Under the pieces are notes generated by a model. The model saw only the letters and a program-made list of their open reading frames with translations, ran no database searches and was not told the DNA's origin. The position numbers and the translations under genes are program-made. From assembly GCF_004745955.1 (NCBI RefSeq), contig NZ_SRLD01000004.1, positions 1 to 64,000 on the forward strand: a stretch of 64,000 bases of DNA. Direction: 5' to 3'. This DNA comes from Hymenobacter elongatus (lineage in GTDB: Bacteria > Bacteroidota > Bacteroidia > Cytophagales > Hymenobacteraceae). This document shows positions 9,052-19,800 of the stretch, piece after piece (positions within the stretch are counted from its first letter, which is position 1; every line of letters starts with the position of its first letter).

Positions 9052-10129
9052 ATGACCCAAGACCAGGTTAAGGAATTGAAGGGCCGCGCTGAGGCCTTGA
9101 GGAGGTATCTTTGACTACGACAATCGTAAAGCACAAATCGTAGAAACTGAAAAACAGACCACCGCACCCAATTTCTGGGACGATTCCAAGAAAGCAGAGA
9201 GCATTCTCAAAGAGATTAAAACTATAAAAGTCTGGACTGATGACTACGAAGGCGTAGAACAAGCCGTCGGAGAACTTGACATTCTATTTGACTTTTACCG
9301 GGAAGGGGAAGTTACCGAGCCCGAGATTCAGCGGGAGTTTGAGGCTACGCAGAAGCTGATTGAACAACTAGAGTTCAAACGTATGCTCTCCGACGAAGAA
9401 GATCAGCTTTCTGCTATCATCGACATCAACCCCGGTGCGGGTGGTACCGAAAGCCAGGATTGGGCCGAGATGCTGATGCGGATGTACATCATGTGGGGTG
9501 AAAAGCATGGCTTCACCGTTCGCCAGCTTAGCTATCAGCCTGGTGAGGGAGCTGGCATAAAGTCGGCTTCGCTCGAAATCAATGGTGATTTTGCCTATGG
9601 CTACCTCAAAAGTGAGATTGGGGTTCACCGCTTGGTGCGCATGTCGCCTTTCGATAGTAGCGGGCGGCGGCACACTTCGTTTGCTTCTATCTTCGCTTAC
9701 CCGGTCGTTGATGACACCATCAATATCCTGATTAATCCCGCCGATATCACCTGGGATACCTACCGCGCGGGTGGCGCTGGTGGGCAGAATGTGAACAAAG
9801 TCGAAACGGCCGTTCGCCTGAAGCACGCCCCGTCTGGCATCGTTATCGAATGCCAGATTGAACGGTCGCAGCTCATGAATAAGGAACACGCTTTGCGCAT
9901 GCTCAAATCGCGCCTTTACCAAATAGAATTGGATAAGCGCCACGCGGAGCGCGACAAAATTGAGGCTGGTAAAAAGCGGATTGACTTCGGCTCCCAGATC
10001 CGCAACTACGTGCTACACCCCTACAAGCTGATCAAAGATCTGCGCACGGGCATTGAGCGCACTGATGTGCAGGCTGTTTTAGACGGCGACTTGGATGAAT
10101 ATATCAAAGGATTTTTGATGCAAAACTAA
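9052..10129 (+). CDS. prfB: Peptide chain release factor 2, made by programmed +1 frameshift
   Basis: RF2 terminates translation at UGA and UAA. The start frame from 9052 encodes [20 protein letters not shown] and then hits UGA at 9112-9114; shifting +1 continues in frame from GAC at 9113 to the TAA at 10127-10129, giving 358 residues. The second part carries the stop-recognition SPF ([11 protein letters not shown]) and the catalytic GGQ loop ([21 protein letters not shown]). A caller ignoring the shift would miss the first 110 residues, since the next ATG in the second frame is at 9383. RF2 level is autoregulated by the shift. It has its own promoter and no operon partner. Confidence 0.96.
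9100..9115 (+). promoter_or_regulatory. RF2 recoding site (AGGAGG, TAT, CTT TGA C)
   Basis: AGGAGG, a Shine-Dalgarno-like stimulator, is followed by TAT and the slippery CTT TGA C. This is the canonical prfB frameshift site: when RF2 is scarce the ribosome shifts from CTT to the +1 frame and reads GAC. Confidence 0.97.
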
Positions 10130-10418
10130 GTATTGTTATAAATAAAATCCCCCATAGTCAAACTCCATTCCGGAATTGCACTAGGCCCTGTTGCTAACAA
10201 AATCCTTATCTTCAAGAAAAGGAATTGTGTGGATCGGGTGCTCAATCGTTGAGCGCAGCGTTGGATAAGAGCAGGAGAAAGTATGATAAACTTTGAAATC
10301 AAGCTATTCTCTATGTTTCCCAAAAGTTGCTAAATGGGGTTTTTCCCGCTATACTTGCCCTATTCGCCCACTTTCCTACCTATTACTTCACCCTTTCACT
10401 CACCAAACTACTAGTCCA
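10130..10418. other. Leader and promoter region of the first SusC gene
   Basis: 289 nt with no credible gene. The only clear signal is the promoter at 10327-10357. A frame-compatible upstream ATG at 10293 exists but lies before that promoter and encodes no signal peptide, so it was not used. Confidence 0.6.
10327..10357 (+). promoter_or_regulatory. Promoter of the first SusC gene (TTG, 20 nt, TATACTTG)
   Basis: TTG at 10327-10329 and TATACTTG at 10350-10357 are separated by 20 nt; the -7 box has one mismatch to TAnnTTTG. The leader would be about 55 nt. Confidence 0.6.
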
Positions 10419-13400
10419 ATGAAAAAAATCTTATTTATGGTCATCCTGCTGATGACTAGCCTGTTGCAGCAGGCCATCGCGCAGGACCGGACCATTTCAG
10501 GAAGGGTCACCGACCGATCTAACGGTCAGGGGTTGCCCGGAGTTACTGTTCTTGTAAAAGGCACCACTATTGGTGCCTCAACCAATGCAGATGGAACCTA
10601 CACACTGAGTACGCCTGCTTCAGCTACCACCCTTTCCTTCACCTCTATCGGCTACGCGTCCGTAGATCGTCCTATTGGAACGGCCTCAACCATTGATATC
10701 GGATTGAGCGCTGATACCAAGCAATTGGGCGAAGTAGTAGTAACAGCATTGGGCCGTGAGGAGCAGAAGAAGAGCCTTGGCTATTCCGTACAGGATGTGA
10801 AAGGCGCTGACCTGACCCAAGCTCGCGAAACCAACGTGGTTAACTCCCTGACTGGTAAAGTAGCTGGCGTACAGATTTCCAACAGCTCGGGAGCTACAGG
10901 TGGTTCGTCGCGCATTCTTATCCGTGGCGCGAAATCGATTCAGGGCAACAACCAGCCACTGTTCGTAGTTGATGGTCAGCCAATTGATAACTCGAGCTTC
11001 TCAAACAGCAGCTCGGCCGGTGGTGTAGACTACGGCAACGCCGCCTCCGACATTAACCCGGATGATATTGAGTCTATTACTGTATTGAAAGGGGCAAACG
11101 CAGCTGCTTTGTATGGTACGCGCGGTGTGAACGGAGTAGTAGTTATCACTACTAAGAACGGCCGTAAGTCACGTGGCATCGGCATTTCCGTCAACAGCAC
11201 TACGTCGTTTGAAACGCCCCTCATCATTCCTAAATTCCAGGATCAGTACGGCCAAGGCTATGGTAGCTTTGAGTATGTGGACGGTGCGGGCGGTGGCGAC
11301 GGCGACAACGTGGATGAAAGCTGGGGACCTAAATTGGACGGTCGCCTGATTCCGCAGTACAACTCGCCTGTGGTTAATGGTGTGCGTCAGCCCACTCCGT
11401 GGGTGAGCCCCGGTAAAGACAACGTGCGCAACTTCTTTGAGACTGGCCGCACGCTGACCAACAATGTGGCACTTTCGGGTGGCAATGACAAGGCTGGTAT
11501 TCGGGTGTCGTTCACCAACCTCGACCAGAAAGGCATTCTGCCCAACACATTCCTCAAGCGCAATACCGTAAACGTGAACGGTGGTGTTGATATCACCAAC
11601 AAGTTCAAGCTGAGCACGAACGTAAACTATTCCAACACGCGTGGCCGTCGTCCTAGCCAAGGCTATGACGAGCTAAACGTAATGCAGCAGCTCTACACGT
11701 GGTTTGGACGGCAGGTGAAACTCTCGGATCTTAAGGACATTTACGAGCAGGGTGGCCGAGAAGGCAGCCGGAATTACAACTGGATTCAGGTGTACTCCAG
11801 CAACCCATACTACATCCTGAACGAAGCAACCAACGATGACGAGCGTGACCGTCTTATCGGTAACCTGACGTTGAACTACGCCCTGACTGACTGGCTGAAC
11901 ATCACGGCCCGTACCACCAACGACGTTTACAACCAGCTCAACCAGCGCCGCGTGGGTGCCGAAACGCGTGACAACGCTATCCAAGACGACTACACGGAAG
12001 AGCGCATCTATGTATTGGAGCGCAATACGGAGTTCTTGGCAACAGTCAACCGCAACCTGACCGAGGACTTCAACATTGATGGTTTGATCGGGGTTAACCG
12101 TCGCGACAATCGTCAAAACAGAAGCCAGGTTGCCGCTCCCGAGTTGGCCGTACCAGGTCTGTTCTCATTGGGCAACGCGGGTTCTCCGCTCGTAACCGGC
12201 AACAATTTTGGTTCGAGCAATGACAACAACACAGGCATTCTGAACCCAGTACAGAAAAGCCGCATCAATAGCGTATACGGGTCGGCTCGTTTGGGCTACA
12301 AGAACTTTGCATTCTTAGGCGTTACAGCTCGTAATGACTGGACCTCTACCCTACCTGCCAACAACCGTGCATTCTTCTATCCTTCGGTAGATGCATCGTT
12401 GGTGCTAACGGAAGCGCTGGGCATTACTGAATCGGTATTGTCGTTTGCTAAAGTTCGTGGTGGCTACGCCCAGGTCGGCAACGATACTGACCCTTACCGA
12501 CTGCAGGCTATTTACCCTGCCCGCACGCCATTCGGCAACGGAGCACAGCAAACCTATTTCAACACGCTGTTTACGCCTGACTTGAAGCCAGAGCGCACTA
12601 ATTCGGTGGAAGCAGGCGTAGAAGTACGTTTCCTACAAGATCGTATCGGGTTGGACCTGACGGCTTATCAGTCGACGACGACGGACCAGATCCTTAACGT
12701 TCCGGTTTCGGCCTCAACAGGCTATCTTTTCAAGGTACTGAACGCTGGCGAAGTATCGAACAAAGGAGTAGAAGCCATTCTGACCATCGCTCCTTTGCCT
12801 ACTTCGAGCCCGTTCCAGTGGAACATCACAACCAACTTCGCGGCCAACCGCAACAAGGTTATAAAGTTTGACGACGAGGGTCAGATCAAAAACCTAATTC
12901 TGGGGCAATCAGGATTTGGAGTTAACGTAGAAGCTCGCATCGGCGAGAAATACGGTGTTCTGTTCGCCGAGGACTTTCTGCGGGCTCCCGATGGTCAGAT
13001 CATTTACGAGGACGGCCTACCCGTAGCAGATCCAACGCGTAAGATTTTGGGTTCCTATACTCCTGACTGGGTAGGAGGCATCACTAACCGGTTTGGCTTC
13101 AAAGGGGTTGACCTCAGCTTCACCATCGATACCCGCCAGGGCGGTCAGCTGCAAAGCGAAACCAATATGTGGGGTAACTACACCGGCGCTTTGGAAAGCA
13201 CTCTGAATGGTCGTGAAGAAGGTATTGTAGGCGACGGCGTAATGCTGGCTGCCGACGGTATCACCTACGTTAAGAACGACGTGAACGTACCAGCACAGGA
13301 TTGGAATGGTGCTTACTATTACAACGTTCGTTCGAGCAGCGTGTATGATGCTTCTTTCGTGAAGCTGCGCGAAGTACGCTTGGGCTACCAGCTGCCAAAG

Positions 13401-13592
13401 TCGATTGTTGACAAGACTTTCCTCAAAGGAATCGGTATCTCAGCAGTAGGACGTAACCTGTGGCTCATCAGCTCGAAGGCTCCTGGCATTGACCCGGAAA
13501 CTTCTTTCAACAGTGGTAACGTTCAGGGCCTGGAATCCACGCAGATTCCTTCGGTTCGTAGCTACGGCTTCAACATCAACCTGACCCTGTAA
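10419..13592 (+). CDS. SusC/RagA-family TonB-dependent outer membrane receptor (pair 1)
   Basis: A 1057-residue outer-membrane transporter that imports a ligand captured by its SusD partner, powered by TonB. The signal peptide is MKKILFMVILLMTSLLQQAIAQ. It is followed by a carboxypeptidase-D-like domain (ISGRVTDRSNGQGLPGVTVLVKGT), the SusC box EVVVTALGREEQKKSLGYSVQDV, the plug (GKVAGVQISNS, ILIRGAKSI, PLFVVDGQPIDN, VLKGANAAALYGTRGVNGVVVITTK) and a long barrel ending FNINLTL. The SusD gene starts 52 nt downstream, past a stable hairpin. Substrate is unknown: no sugar hydrolase or peptidase lies nearby. Confidence 0.95.
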   Translation: MKKILFMVILLMTSLLQQAIAQDRTISGRVTDRSNGQGLPGVTVLVKGTTIGASTNADGTYTLSTPASATTLSFTSIGYASVDRPIGTASTIDIGLSADTKQLGEVVVTALGREEQKKSLGYSVQDVKGADLTQARETNVVNSLTGKVAGVQISNSSGATGGSSRILIRGAKSIQGNNQPLFVVDGQPIDNSSFSNSSSAGGVDYGNAASDINPDDIESITVLKGANAAALYGTRGVNGVVVITTKNGRKSRGIGISVNSTTSFETPLIIPKFQDQYGQGYGSFEYVDGAGGGDGDNVDESWGPKLDGRLIPQYNSPVVNGVRQPTPWVSPGKDNVRNFFETGRTLTNNVALSGGNDKAGIRVSFTNLDQKGILPNTFLKRNTVNVNGGVDITNKFKLSTNVNYSNTRGRRPSQGYDELNVMQQLYTWFGRQVKLSDLKDIYEQGGREGSRNYNWIQVYSSNPYYILNEATNDDERDRLIGNLTLNYALTDWLNITARTTNDVYNQLNQRRVGAETRDNAIQDDYTEERIYVLERNTEFLATVNRNLTEDFNIDGLIGVNRRDNRQNRSQVAAPELAVPGLFSLGNAGSPLVTGNNFGSSNDNNTGILNPVQKSRINSVYGSARLGYKNFAFLGVTARNDWTSTLPANNRAFFYPSVDASLVLTEALGITESVLSFAKVRGGYAQVGNDTDPYRLQAIYPARTPFGNGAQQTYFNTLFTPDLKPERTNSVEAGVEVRFLQDRIGLDLTAYQSTTTDQILNVPVSASTGYLFKVLNAGEVSNKGVEAILTIAPLPTSSPFQWNITTNFAANRNKVIKFDDEGQIKNLILGQSGFGVNVEARIGEKYGVLFAEDFLRAPDGQIIYEDGLPVADPTRKILGSYTPDWVGGITNRFGFKGVDLSFTIDTRQGGQLQSETNMWGNYTGALESTLNGREEGIVGDGVMLAADGITYVKNDVNVPAQDWNGAYYYNVRSSSVYDASFVKLREVRLGYQLPKSIVDKTFLKGIGISAVGRNLWLISSKAPGIDPETSFNSGNVQGLESTQIPSVRSYGFNINLTL

Positions 13593-13600
13593 TCATTGGT

Positions 13601-13620
13601 GCCGCTCCTTCGGGAGCGGC
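13601..13620 (+). promoter_or_regulatory. UUCG-capped hairpin between susC and susD
   Basis: GCCGCTCC, TTCG, GGAGCGGC: a perfect 8-bp stem closed by a C(UUCG)G tetraloop, starting 8 nt after the SusC stop. No T tract follows, so it more likely sets mRNA stability or the susC:susD ratio than full termination. Confidence 0.7.
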
Positions 13621-13644
13621 CCTCTTACCCTCTCATTACTTTCT

Positions 13645-15153
13645 ATGTTGTCCAAATACAATAAAATCGCACTGATGCTGCCGTTGGCCCTGGGCCTGGG
13701 CGCATGCGAAAAAGGGTTCGATGAACTCAACACCAACCCTAACAATCCATTAACGATCAGCCCTGAAACGCTTTTGACGGGCGCAGAAACGGCTACCGCT
13801 TTTCGCCTGTTCGACGTTCCCGTCAACATGGACGGTGGTTTGCTGATCGTACAACATTGGGCGAAGTCTCAATATACCACCGAGGATCAATACAGATTCC
13901 GGGCTACATCTTACCAAAGCATCTGGGACGGTTTTTATACCGGTACAGCTGCTTTGCCCGGTGGCTTGAAAGACTTCAATGAGTTACTTCGTATTGGGAA
14001 GGAAACCAATAACCCCAACCTGCAGGCAGTTGCGATGATTATGCGCAGCTACTACTTCTCGGTGTTAACCGATGTTTTCGGTAATATTCCCTACACGGAT
14101 GCCCTAAAGCTTTCTAATGAGGTGAACATCATCACACCTAAGTATGATGCTCAGGAAGTAGTGTATACGGGATTACTGGCGGAGCTCAAGCAGGCCACGA
14201 CTCTGCTAAAGACGAAGAGTTCGTTACCCGTGAGCGGTGACGTGATGTACGGGGGCGATATGACCAAGTGGGAGAAGTTCTCCAACTCATTGCGCCTCCG
14301 TCTGGCCATGCGCGTTTCTGACGTGAAGCCCGCTGTAGCCCGTACCGAAGTTGCTGATGTATTGAACGGCTCAAACTTGTTAATGACAAGTAATGCTGAC
14401 AATGCTCAGATAGTGTTCTTGGGGGCCCAGCCCAACACCAACCCGATCTTTGAGAACCGTCTCACTCGTGATGATCACCGCGTAAGCCAGTCCATTACTT
14501 CGGTACTTAGCCGCCGTAATGACCCGCGCCTCCCTGTTTACGCTAATCCCGCGCTGTGTGCAGGCCTCACTGGTGACTCTACGGGTCTCTATCGAGGCGT
14601 AAAGAATGGCCTTTCCAACCCGGTAGCTGCCCGTGGTCCCCTGTGCAGTATGTCCAAGGTAGGTGACTTCTTTACTAAGCCTAGTGCCCCGGGTGTGCTG
14701 ATGACTTACTCGGAGGTTCAGTTCTTTATTGCGGAGGCTAGAGCTAGGACGTTTGTTTCCGGCAATGCTGAACAAGCCTATCAGGATGGAATTAAAGCCT
14801 CACTTGCTCAATATGGTATCGTAGATGCAACAGCCGTGAAGACTTACCTCGATCAGGCTTTGGTGGCATATGACAAAACCAGTCTTGAGTCGCAGAAGGA
14901 AAGCATTGGCACCCAGAAATGGATTGCGCTGTATGGCCAAGGCGTTGAGGCGTGGTCTGAGTTCCGGCGCTTAGATTACCCTAAACTGAGCATTGCCGCC
15001 GTGCCGACGGGAGCGGCCGGGGGTAAGTTTCCTACCCGCTTTCGCTACCCTGCCAACGAGCAGTCGATCAACACGGCAAACTACACTGATGCAGTTGCTC
15101 GCCAAGGAGCTGACCTGATCAGAACCCGTTTGTGGTGGGATGTTAAGAATTAG
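13645..15153 (+). CDS. SusD/RagB-like surface lipoprotein (pair 1)
   Basis: A 502-residue lipoprotein that would sit as a lid on the SusC barrel at 10419 and bind its ligand. The signal peptide ends in the lipobox LGAC at about residue 20, followed by EKGFDELNTNPNNP, the usual SusD start. The middle has the helical repeat scaffold (QAVAMIMRSYYFSVLTDVFGNIPYTDAL; YGGDMTKWEKFSNSLRLRLAMRV), and the end has EVQFFIAEARAR and WIALYGQGVEAWSEFRRLDYP, both typical of SusD-like proteins. A good terminator follows. Confidence 0.93.
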   Translation: MLSKYNKIALMLPLALGLGACEKGFDELNTNPNNPLTISPETLLTGAETATAFRLFDVPVNMDGGLLIVQHWAKSQYTTEDQYRFRATSYQSIWDGFYTGTAALPGGLKDFNELLRIGKETNNPNLQAVAMIMRSYYFSVLTDVFGNIPYTDALKLSNEVNIITPKYDAQEVVYTGLLAELKQATTLLKTKSSLPVSGDVMYGGDMTKWEKFSNSLRLRLAMRVSDVKPAVARTEVADVLNGSNLLMTSNADNAQIVFLGAQPNTNPIFENRLTRDDHRVSQSITSVLSRRNDPRLPVYANPALCAGLTGDSTGLYRGVKNGLSNPVAARGPLCSMSKVGDFFTKPSAPGVLMTYSEVQFFIAEARARTFVSGNAEQAYQDGIKASLAQYGIVDATAVKTYLDQALVAYDKTSLESQKESIGTQKWIALYGQGVEAWSEFRRLDYPKLSIAAVPTGAAGGKFPTRFRYPANEQSINTANYTDAVARQGADLIRTRLWWDVKN

Positions 15154-15175
15154 TTTTTAACAAGCTCTCTTTTTG

Positions 15176-15210
15176 AAAAAGCCTCCTATCAGAAGATGGG
15201 AGGCTTTTTT
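15176..15210 (+). terminator. Rho-independent terminator after SusC/SusD pair 1
   Basis: AAAAAGCCTCC pairs with GGAGGCTTTTT, ending in six T. Confidence 0.88.
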
Positions 15211-15246
15211 GTGTTGTGCCAGAGAATTTCCCGGTAACTTAGAGGA

Positions 15247-16608
15247 ATGAACCACGCCAATTTTCAGGTTTACCTACAAGTGCAGCGTCTTATTTCATCT
15301 TGCTTGTACAGCCGAGAAAAAGGGATACTCTCGATTGTCTTTTTGTGTCTTCTCGCCCAGCAGGGCCTAGCCCAACAAAAGCAGATTACCTACTCGGAGC
15401 ATGTGGCCCCGATAATTGCTGCGAATTGTGTTTCGTGCCATAAGCCGAACGGAGCAGGGCCCTTTTCCCTACTGACTTATCCTGACGTGGCCCGGCGCGC
15501 CAAGACCATTCAGCGGGTCACCGAAACGCGCTACATGCCGCCCTGGAAAGCTGACACGCATTTTACCTCCTTCGCCAATGAACGCCGCCTGACTGAGGAG
15601 CAGATTGGCCTGATCAAACTATGGGTGGAAGCAGGTGCCCCCCAGGGCTCTGAGCGAAAAGCCAAAAAGGTGGAGCTGCGCGGTCAGATACCCTTAGGAA
15701 AGCCGGACTTGGTGCTGCAGCCCAAAGATGCATTTCGCATTAAAGGCGACGGAAACGAGCACTTTGTGATGTTCAAGATTCCCTTCGAGCTGGCAAACGC
15801 CCAGCCTATTCGGGCTCTTGAGTTTGTCGCCAATAACCGGCACTTGCTGCATCATGCTAATTATGCCGTGCAGAGTGTTGGGCCGGAGGTAGACATCTAC
15901 AAGGGCAGTGACCTGGTGATTTCTGACCAGTTCCTGACCAACATGCAGGAGTTTAAGCCCCTGATGCAGGAAGTAGCTTACTACGGCGGCTGGATACCGG
16001 GCAGCACTCCTCAGGAGTTCCCAAGTGGCGTCGGTTTTACCATGCCCAAGCGGGGCGTTATCTTGCTCACAGTCCATTATGGTCCTTCGGCAGTAGACAC
16101 CACCGACTGGTCTAGAGTCAATATCTACTTTGCCAAAACGCCCATTAAGCGTGAGATAAAGGCCTTGAGCATTGGATCGGCGGGCGTGGGCGAAATCACG
16201 CCCCCGCTGATTATTCCAGCGGATAGCATCAAGAAGTTTAGAGTCGACCTGAAGCTGGCGCAGGATCTTTCCCTGCTATACGTCTGGCCCCATATGCACT
16301 TGCTCGGCAAGTCTTTCAAGGCGTGGGCAACGGCCCCAGACGGTACTCAGATCAATCTGGTCAGGATTCCGGACTGGGATTTCCGCTGGCAGGAGGCCTA
16401 CCGGTTTCGCCAGATGCAGCATTTGCCCAAGGGCGCAGTTATCACCGTAGAGGGCGAGTATGATAACTCGGCGGCCAACCCCAATAATCCCTTCTCTCCC
16501 CCGCGGCGCGTCATCTCTCAGGACCTGATGGAAAGCCGCAGCGAGATGCTCAATCTGATAATTCTCTTTCTCCCATACCAGACCGGCGACGAAACCAACG
16601 TCTTATGA
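15247..16608 (+). CDS. Secreted cytochrome c plus copper type II ascorbate-dependent monooxygenase-like protein
   Basis: A 453-residue exported protein. A hydrophobic signal (GILSIVFLCLLAQQGLAQ) is followed by a c-type haem site CVSCH (C61, C64, H65). The rest matches the copper fold of peptidylglycine/dopamine monooxygenases: HH at 202-203 and VHYG (H277) as the first copper site, HMH at 349-351 and EMLNL (M434) as the second. All six copper ligands appear present. The family hydroxylates C-H bonds with O2, but the substrate here is unknown. It sits alone between two SusC/SusD units, after a terminator, with a weak promoter (TTG, 18 nt, TAACTTAG) close to the start. Confidence 0.8.
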   Translation: MNHANFQVYLQVQRLISSCLYSREKGILSIVFLCLLAQQGLAQQKQITYSEHVAPIIAANCVSCHKPNGAGPFSLLTYPDVARRAKTIQRVTETRYMPPWKADTHFTSFANERRLTEEQIGLIKLWVEAGAPQGSERKAKKVELRGQIPLGKPDLVLQPKDAFRIKGDGNEHFVMFKIPFELANAQPIRALEFVANNRHLLHHANYAVQSVGPEVDIYKGSDLVISDQFLTNMQEFKPLMQEVAYYGGWIPGSTPQEFPSGVGFTMPKRGVILLTVHYGPSAVDTTDWSRVNIYFAKTPIKREIKALSIGSAGVGEITPPLIIPADSIKKFRVDLKLAQDLSLLYVWPHMHLLGKSFKAWATAPDGTQINLVRIPDWDFRWQEAYRFRQMQHLPKGAVITVEGEYDNSAANPNNPFSPPRRVISQDLMESRSEMLNLIILFLPYQTGDETNVL

Positions 16609-16804
16609 ATAATTATGGTGCTTGCTGTGTGGAATTACTGTCTGTTAAGCATCTCATTTGGTAGGAAGCGGAACGGCTCTCCTCTTTCGAGTTGCTTTTG
16701 CTCAGCCGATTTGAAGTAGCTGATGCAAAAAATATGTTCTACTTTTAGCAATTGACACTTTTCCACAACCTCGCATTTTTTTTCATTCTCACTTTACAAT
16801 TTTC

Positions 16805-19800
16805 ATGAAAAGACTCTTACTACTGAGTTTAGTCCTGTCTTTGACCCTGATTGGGCGCGCATGGGCGCAGAATCGGGCCATTTCAGGACGAGTACTCGAT
16901 GTCACAACAAACGAAGGCTTGCCAGGGGTAAGCATTCTGGTGAAAGGTACCAGCATTGGTACTGCTACCAATGCCGAAGGCACCTATACGCTGTCAGTTC
17001 CAGCTGATGCCACTACCCTGGTTTTCAAGCAGCTGGGCTACGGCTCGCAAGAGCGTGCCATTACGAATAGCAACACCATCGACGTTACGATGGCCGTTAG
17101 CACCGAGGAGTTGAGGGAAGTAGTCGTAACAGCGCTGGGTATTTCGCGGGAAAAACGGGCTTTGGGCTACGCAGTAGCCGATATCAAGGCCGAGCAGCTG
17201 GTACAGAAGTCGGAGCCCGATGTAATTCGTACCCTGGCTGGCAAAGTTGCCGGTGTTGTCATCAACAATGCCAGCAGCACTCCTGGAGCGTCAACTCGGA
17301 TTATCATCCGTGGCAACACTTCCTTGACGAAAACCAACGGCCCGCTGTTCGTCGTCGATGGCATACCGTACGACAACCAGCAGACCGACTCCGATGATCC
17401 GTTGGTAGAAGGCACGAACTACTCCAACCGGGCCGTGGATATCGACCCGAACAACATTGCTTCGACTACCGTCCTGAAAGGTGCTGCAGCTGCTGCACTC
17501 TACGGCTCCCGGGCTGCAGGCGGCGTTATCGTCATCACAACTAAAACCGGCAGCAACCAGCGTGGCACCAAAGGCATTCAAATTGGCTACAACACCGCTT
17601 ACTCGGTAGAAAGCATAGCTGGTTTGCCAGAATATCAAAACAGCTACGGCACGGGTGCCAACTATGTTGGCCCATTCCTGACCAATGGTTCGTGGGGTCC
17701 ACGATTTGGTAGCGCGCAGGCTCCGGCCACGATTCCGCATCCCCAGGCTGGCAATCCTAACTTCCCGAACATCGCGCCCGACGCCACTATTCCTTACCAG
17801 GCGGCACCCAATAACGTGAAGGACTTCTTCAACACGGGTAGCCTGTTTGAAAACTCAGTTTCGTTGACCGGCAACAGCGACAATGCCAAATTCACGGCCG
17901 TTTTGTCGCGTGCCGACCAGGAAGGCATCGTGCCCAACTCCTCTTTTGTTCGTAACAACATCAGCGCGGGTGGTTCGGGTGTCTACAACAAATTCACGAT
18001 TGGTGGCAACGTGGCTTACACCAACTCGGTGCAGCGTGGCCCCCTCGTGGGTGGCAGCGGCGCCCAGGGCGGTGGCTCTGCTTTCTCGCGCATCATGTTC
18101 CTGCCCCGCAACCTCGACTTGCAGGGCTTGCCTAACACCGACCCGGTTACAAATGCCTCCGTATTTGGCTGGCTGTCGGCACAAGCGGACAACCCCATCT
18201 GGTCGACAACCAACAACTCGTTTTCTTCCCGCGTCGACCGGGTAGTAGGTAGTGTATCGGGTAGCTATGCTATCAAAGACTGGTTGTCGTTGAGCTACCT
18301 GGGTGGCGTTAACACCTACACCGACTCCCGTCGTTCGACTATTCGTCCCGGCAACACCAGCCTCTACAACGACGGCCGCGTAGTGGAAGACTTGTTCCAG
18401 AATACCGAATTGGAGCAAACCGTATTGCTGACCTTCGACAAAAACCTGACGGAAGACATCAGCCTGAAGGCTATTGTCGGCAACAACCTTAACCAACGCC
18501 AATTTGAGGCGGCTTCCTTCCTGGGCCGGGGCATCATCGTTTTCGGCATCGACAACATAGGTAACACGAAGGCCACGCAGCCCTACGGTCAGGAGCTCAG
18601 AAAGCGTCGTTTGGTTGGCGCGTTGAGCGACGTAACGCTTGGTTACAAAGACTGGGCTTACCTGAACGCAACGGCTCGCAATGACTGGTCTTCGACGCTG
18701 AACAAAAACGGAGAAGTAGGCAACACCGGTCAAGGCTTCTTCTATTACAGCGCCAGTGGCTCCATTATCTTCACGGAAGCACTCAATCTGGACTATTCCT
18801 GGCTGTCGTCGGGTAAGATTCGGGCTGGCTATGCTCGGGTCGGCAATGACGCGTCTCCTTACGAAGCGGGTCGCACTACCTACACTACGAACCCGCGCTA
18901 CGGCAACAACGTCGGCACCACCGATTTCCCCTTCAACGGGGTACCGGCGCTGGCGTTGAACTTTGCTATCAGCAACCCTAATCTGACGCCTGAATTCACC
19001 AATGAAATAGAGGTCGGCACGGATCTGGACTTCTTTAAAGGTCGCGTTACGGTAGGAGCCTCCTACTACAGCCGCCTGTCGACCAAACAGATTGGTAACG
19101 TCTCATTGCCTACTGCTACGGGCTACTCGGTAAGAACCTCCAACTTCGGCGAGATTTCGAACAAAGGGGTAGAACTAGCCACGACGGTAATACCGGTAGA
19201 TCTGAAAGGATTCCGCTGGACCAGCACCTTCAACTTCACCCACAACCAGAACATCGTGGAGAAGCTGACGGATGGAGTCGAGATGATTGCCATTACGGCA
19301 GGCTTCGGCTCGGGCTTGGTACAGCCTATTCTGATGCCGGGCCAGCCCTACGGCGTATTGTTTGGCTCGAATGCTGAACGTGACGACCAGGGCAACTTCC
19401 TGGTGGACCCTACCACGGGGAGGCTAATTGCGTCGCTGAACCCTAAGATTATTGGCAATCCCAACCCACAGTTCCTGATGGGCTTCATTAACCAATTCTC
19501 GTACAAGGGCCTCACACTTAATACCCTGATCGACTATCGTAAAGGTGGCAGCATCTATTCCACTACGCTTCAGTCGGAGCTAGGCCGGGGTGTGACCAAG
19601 GATACGGAAGACCGCGACCAGCTGCTCGTAATTAAAGGGGTACAAGGCGACCCCATCACGCGCGAGCCGATTCGGGATGCTGATGGCAACACGATACCAA
19701 ACAACAAGGCCATTTCGCTGAACGATTATTACTTCGGCGCGGGTTCAGCAGGTATTGGTGGTTCGGCAGAGCAGTCCATCTATGATGCCACTACCGTGCG

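Noticed and set aside
10293..10418. Longer start for the first SusC gene
   Set aside because: The extension precedes the promoter at 10327-10357 and would bury the signal peptide.
17855..18733. 292-codon minus-strand open frame within susC pair 2
   Set aside because: Shadow of a clear SusC barrel; biased composition and no start signal.
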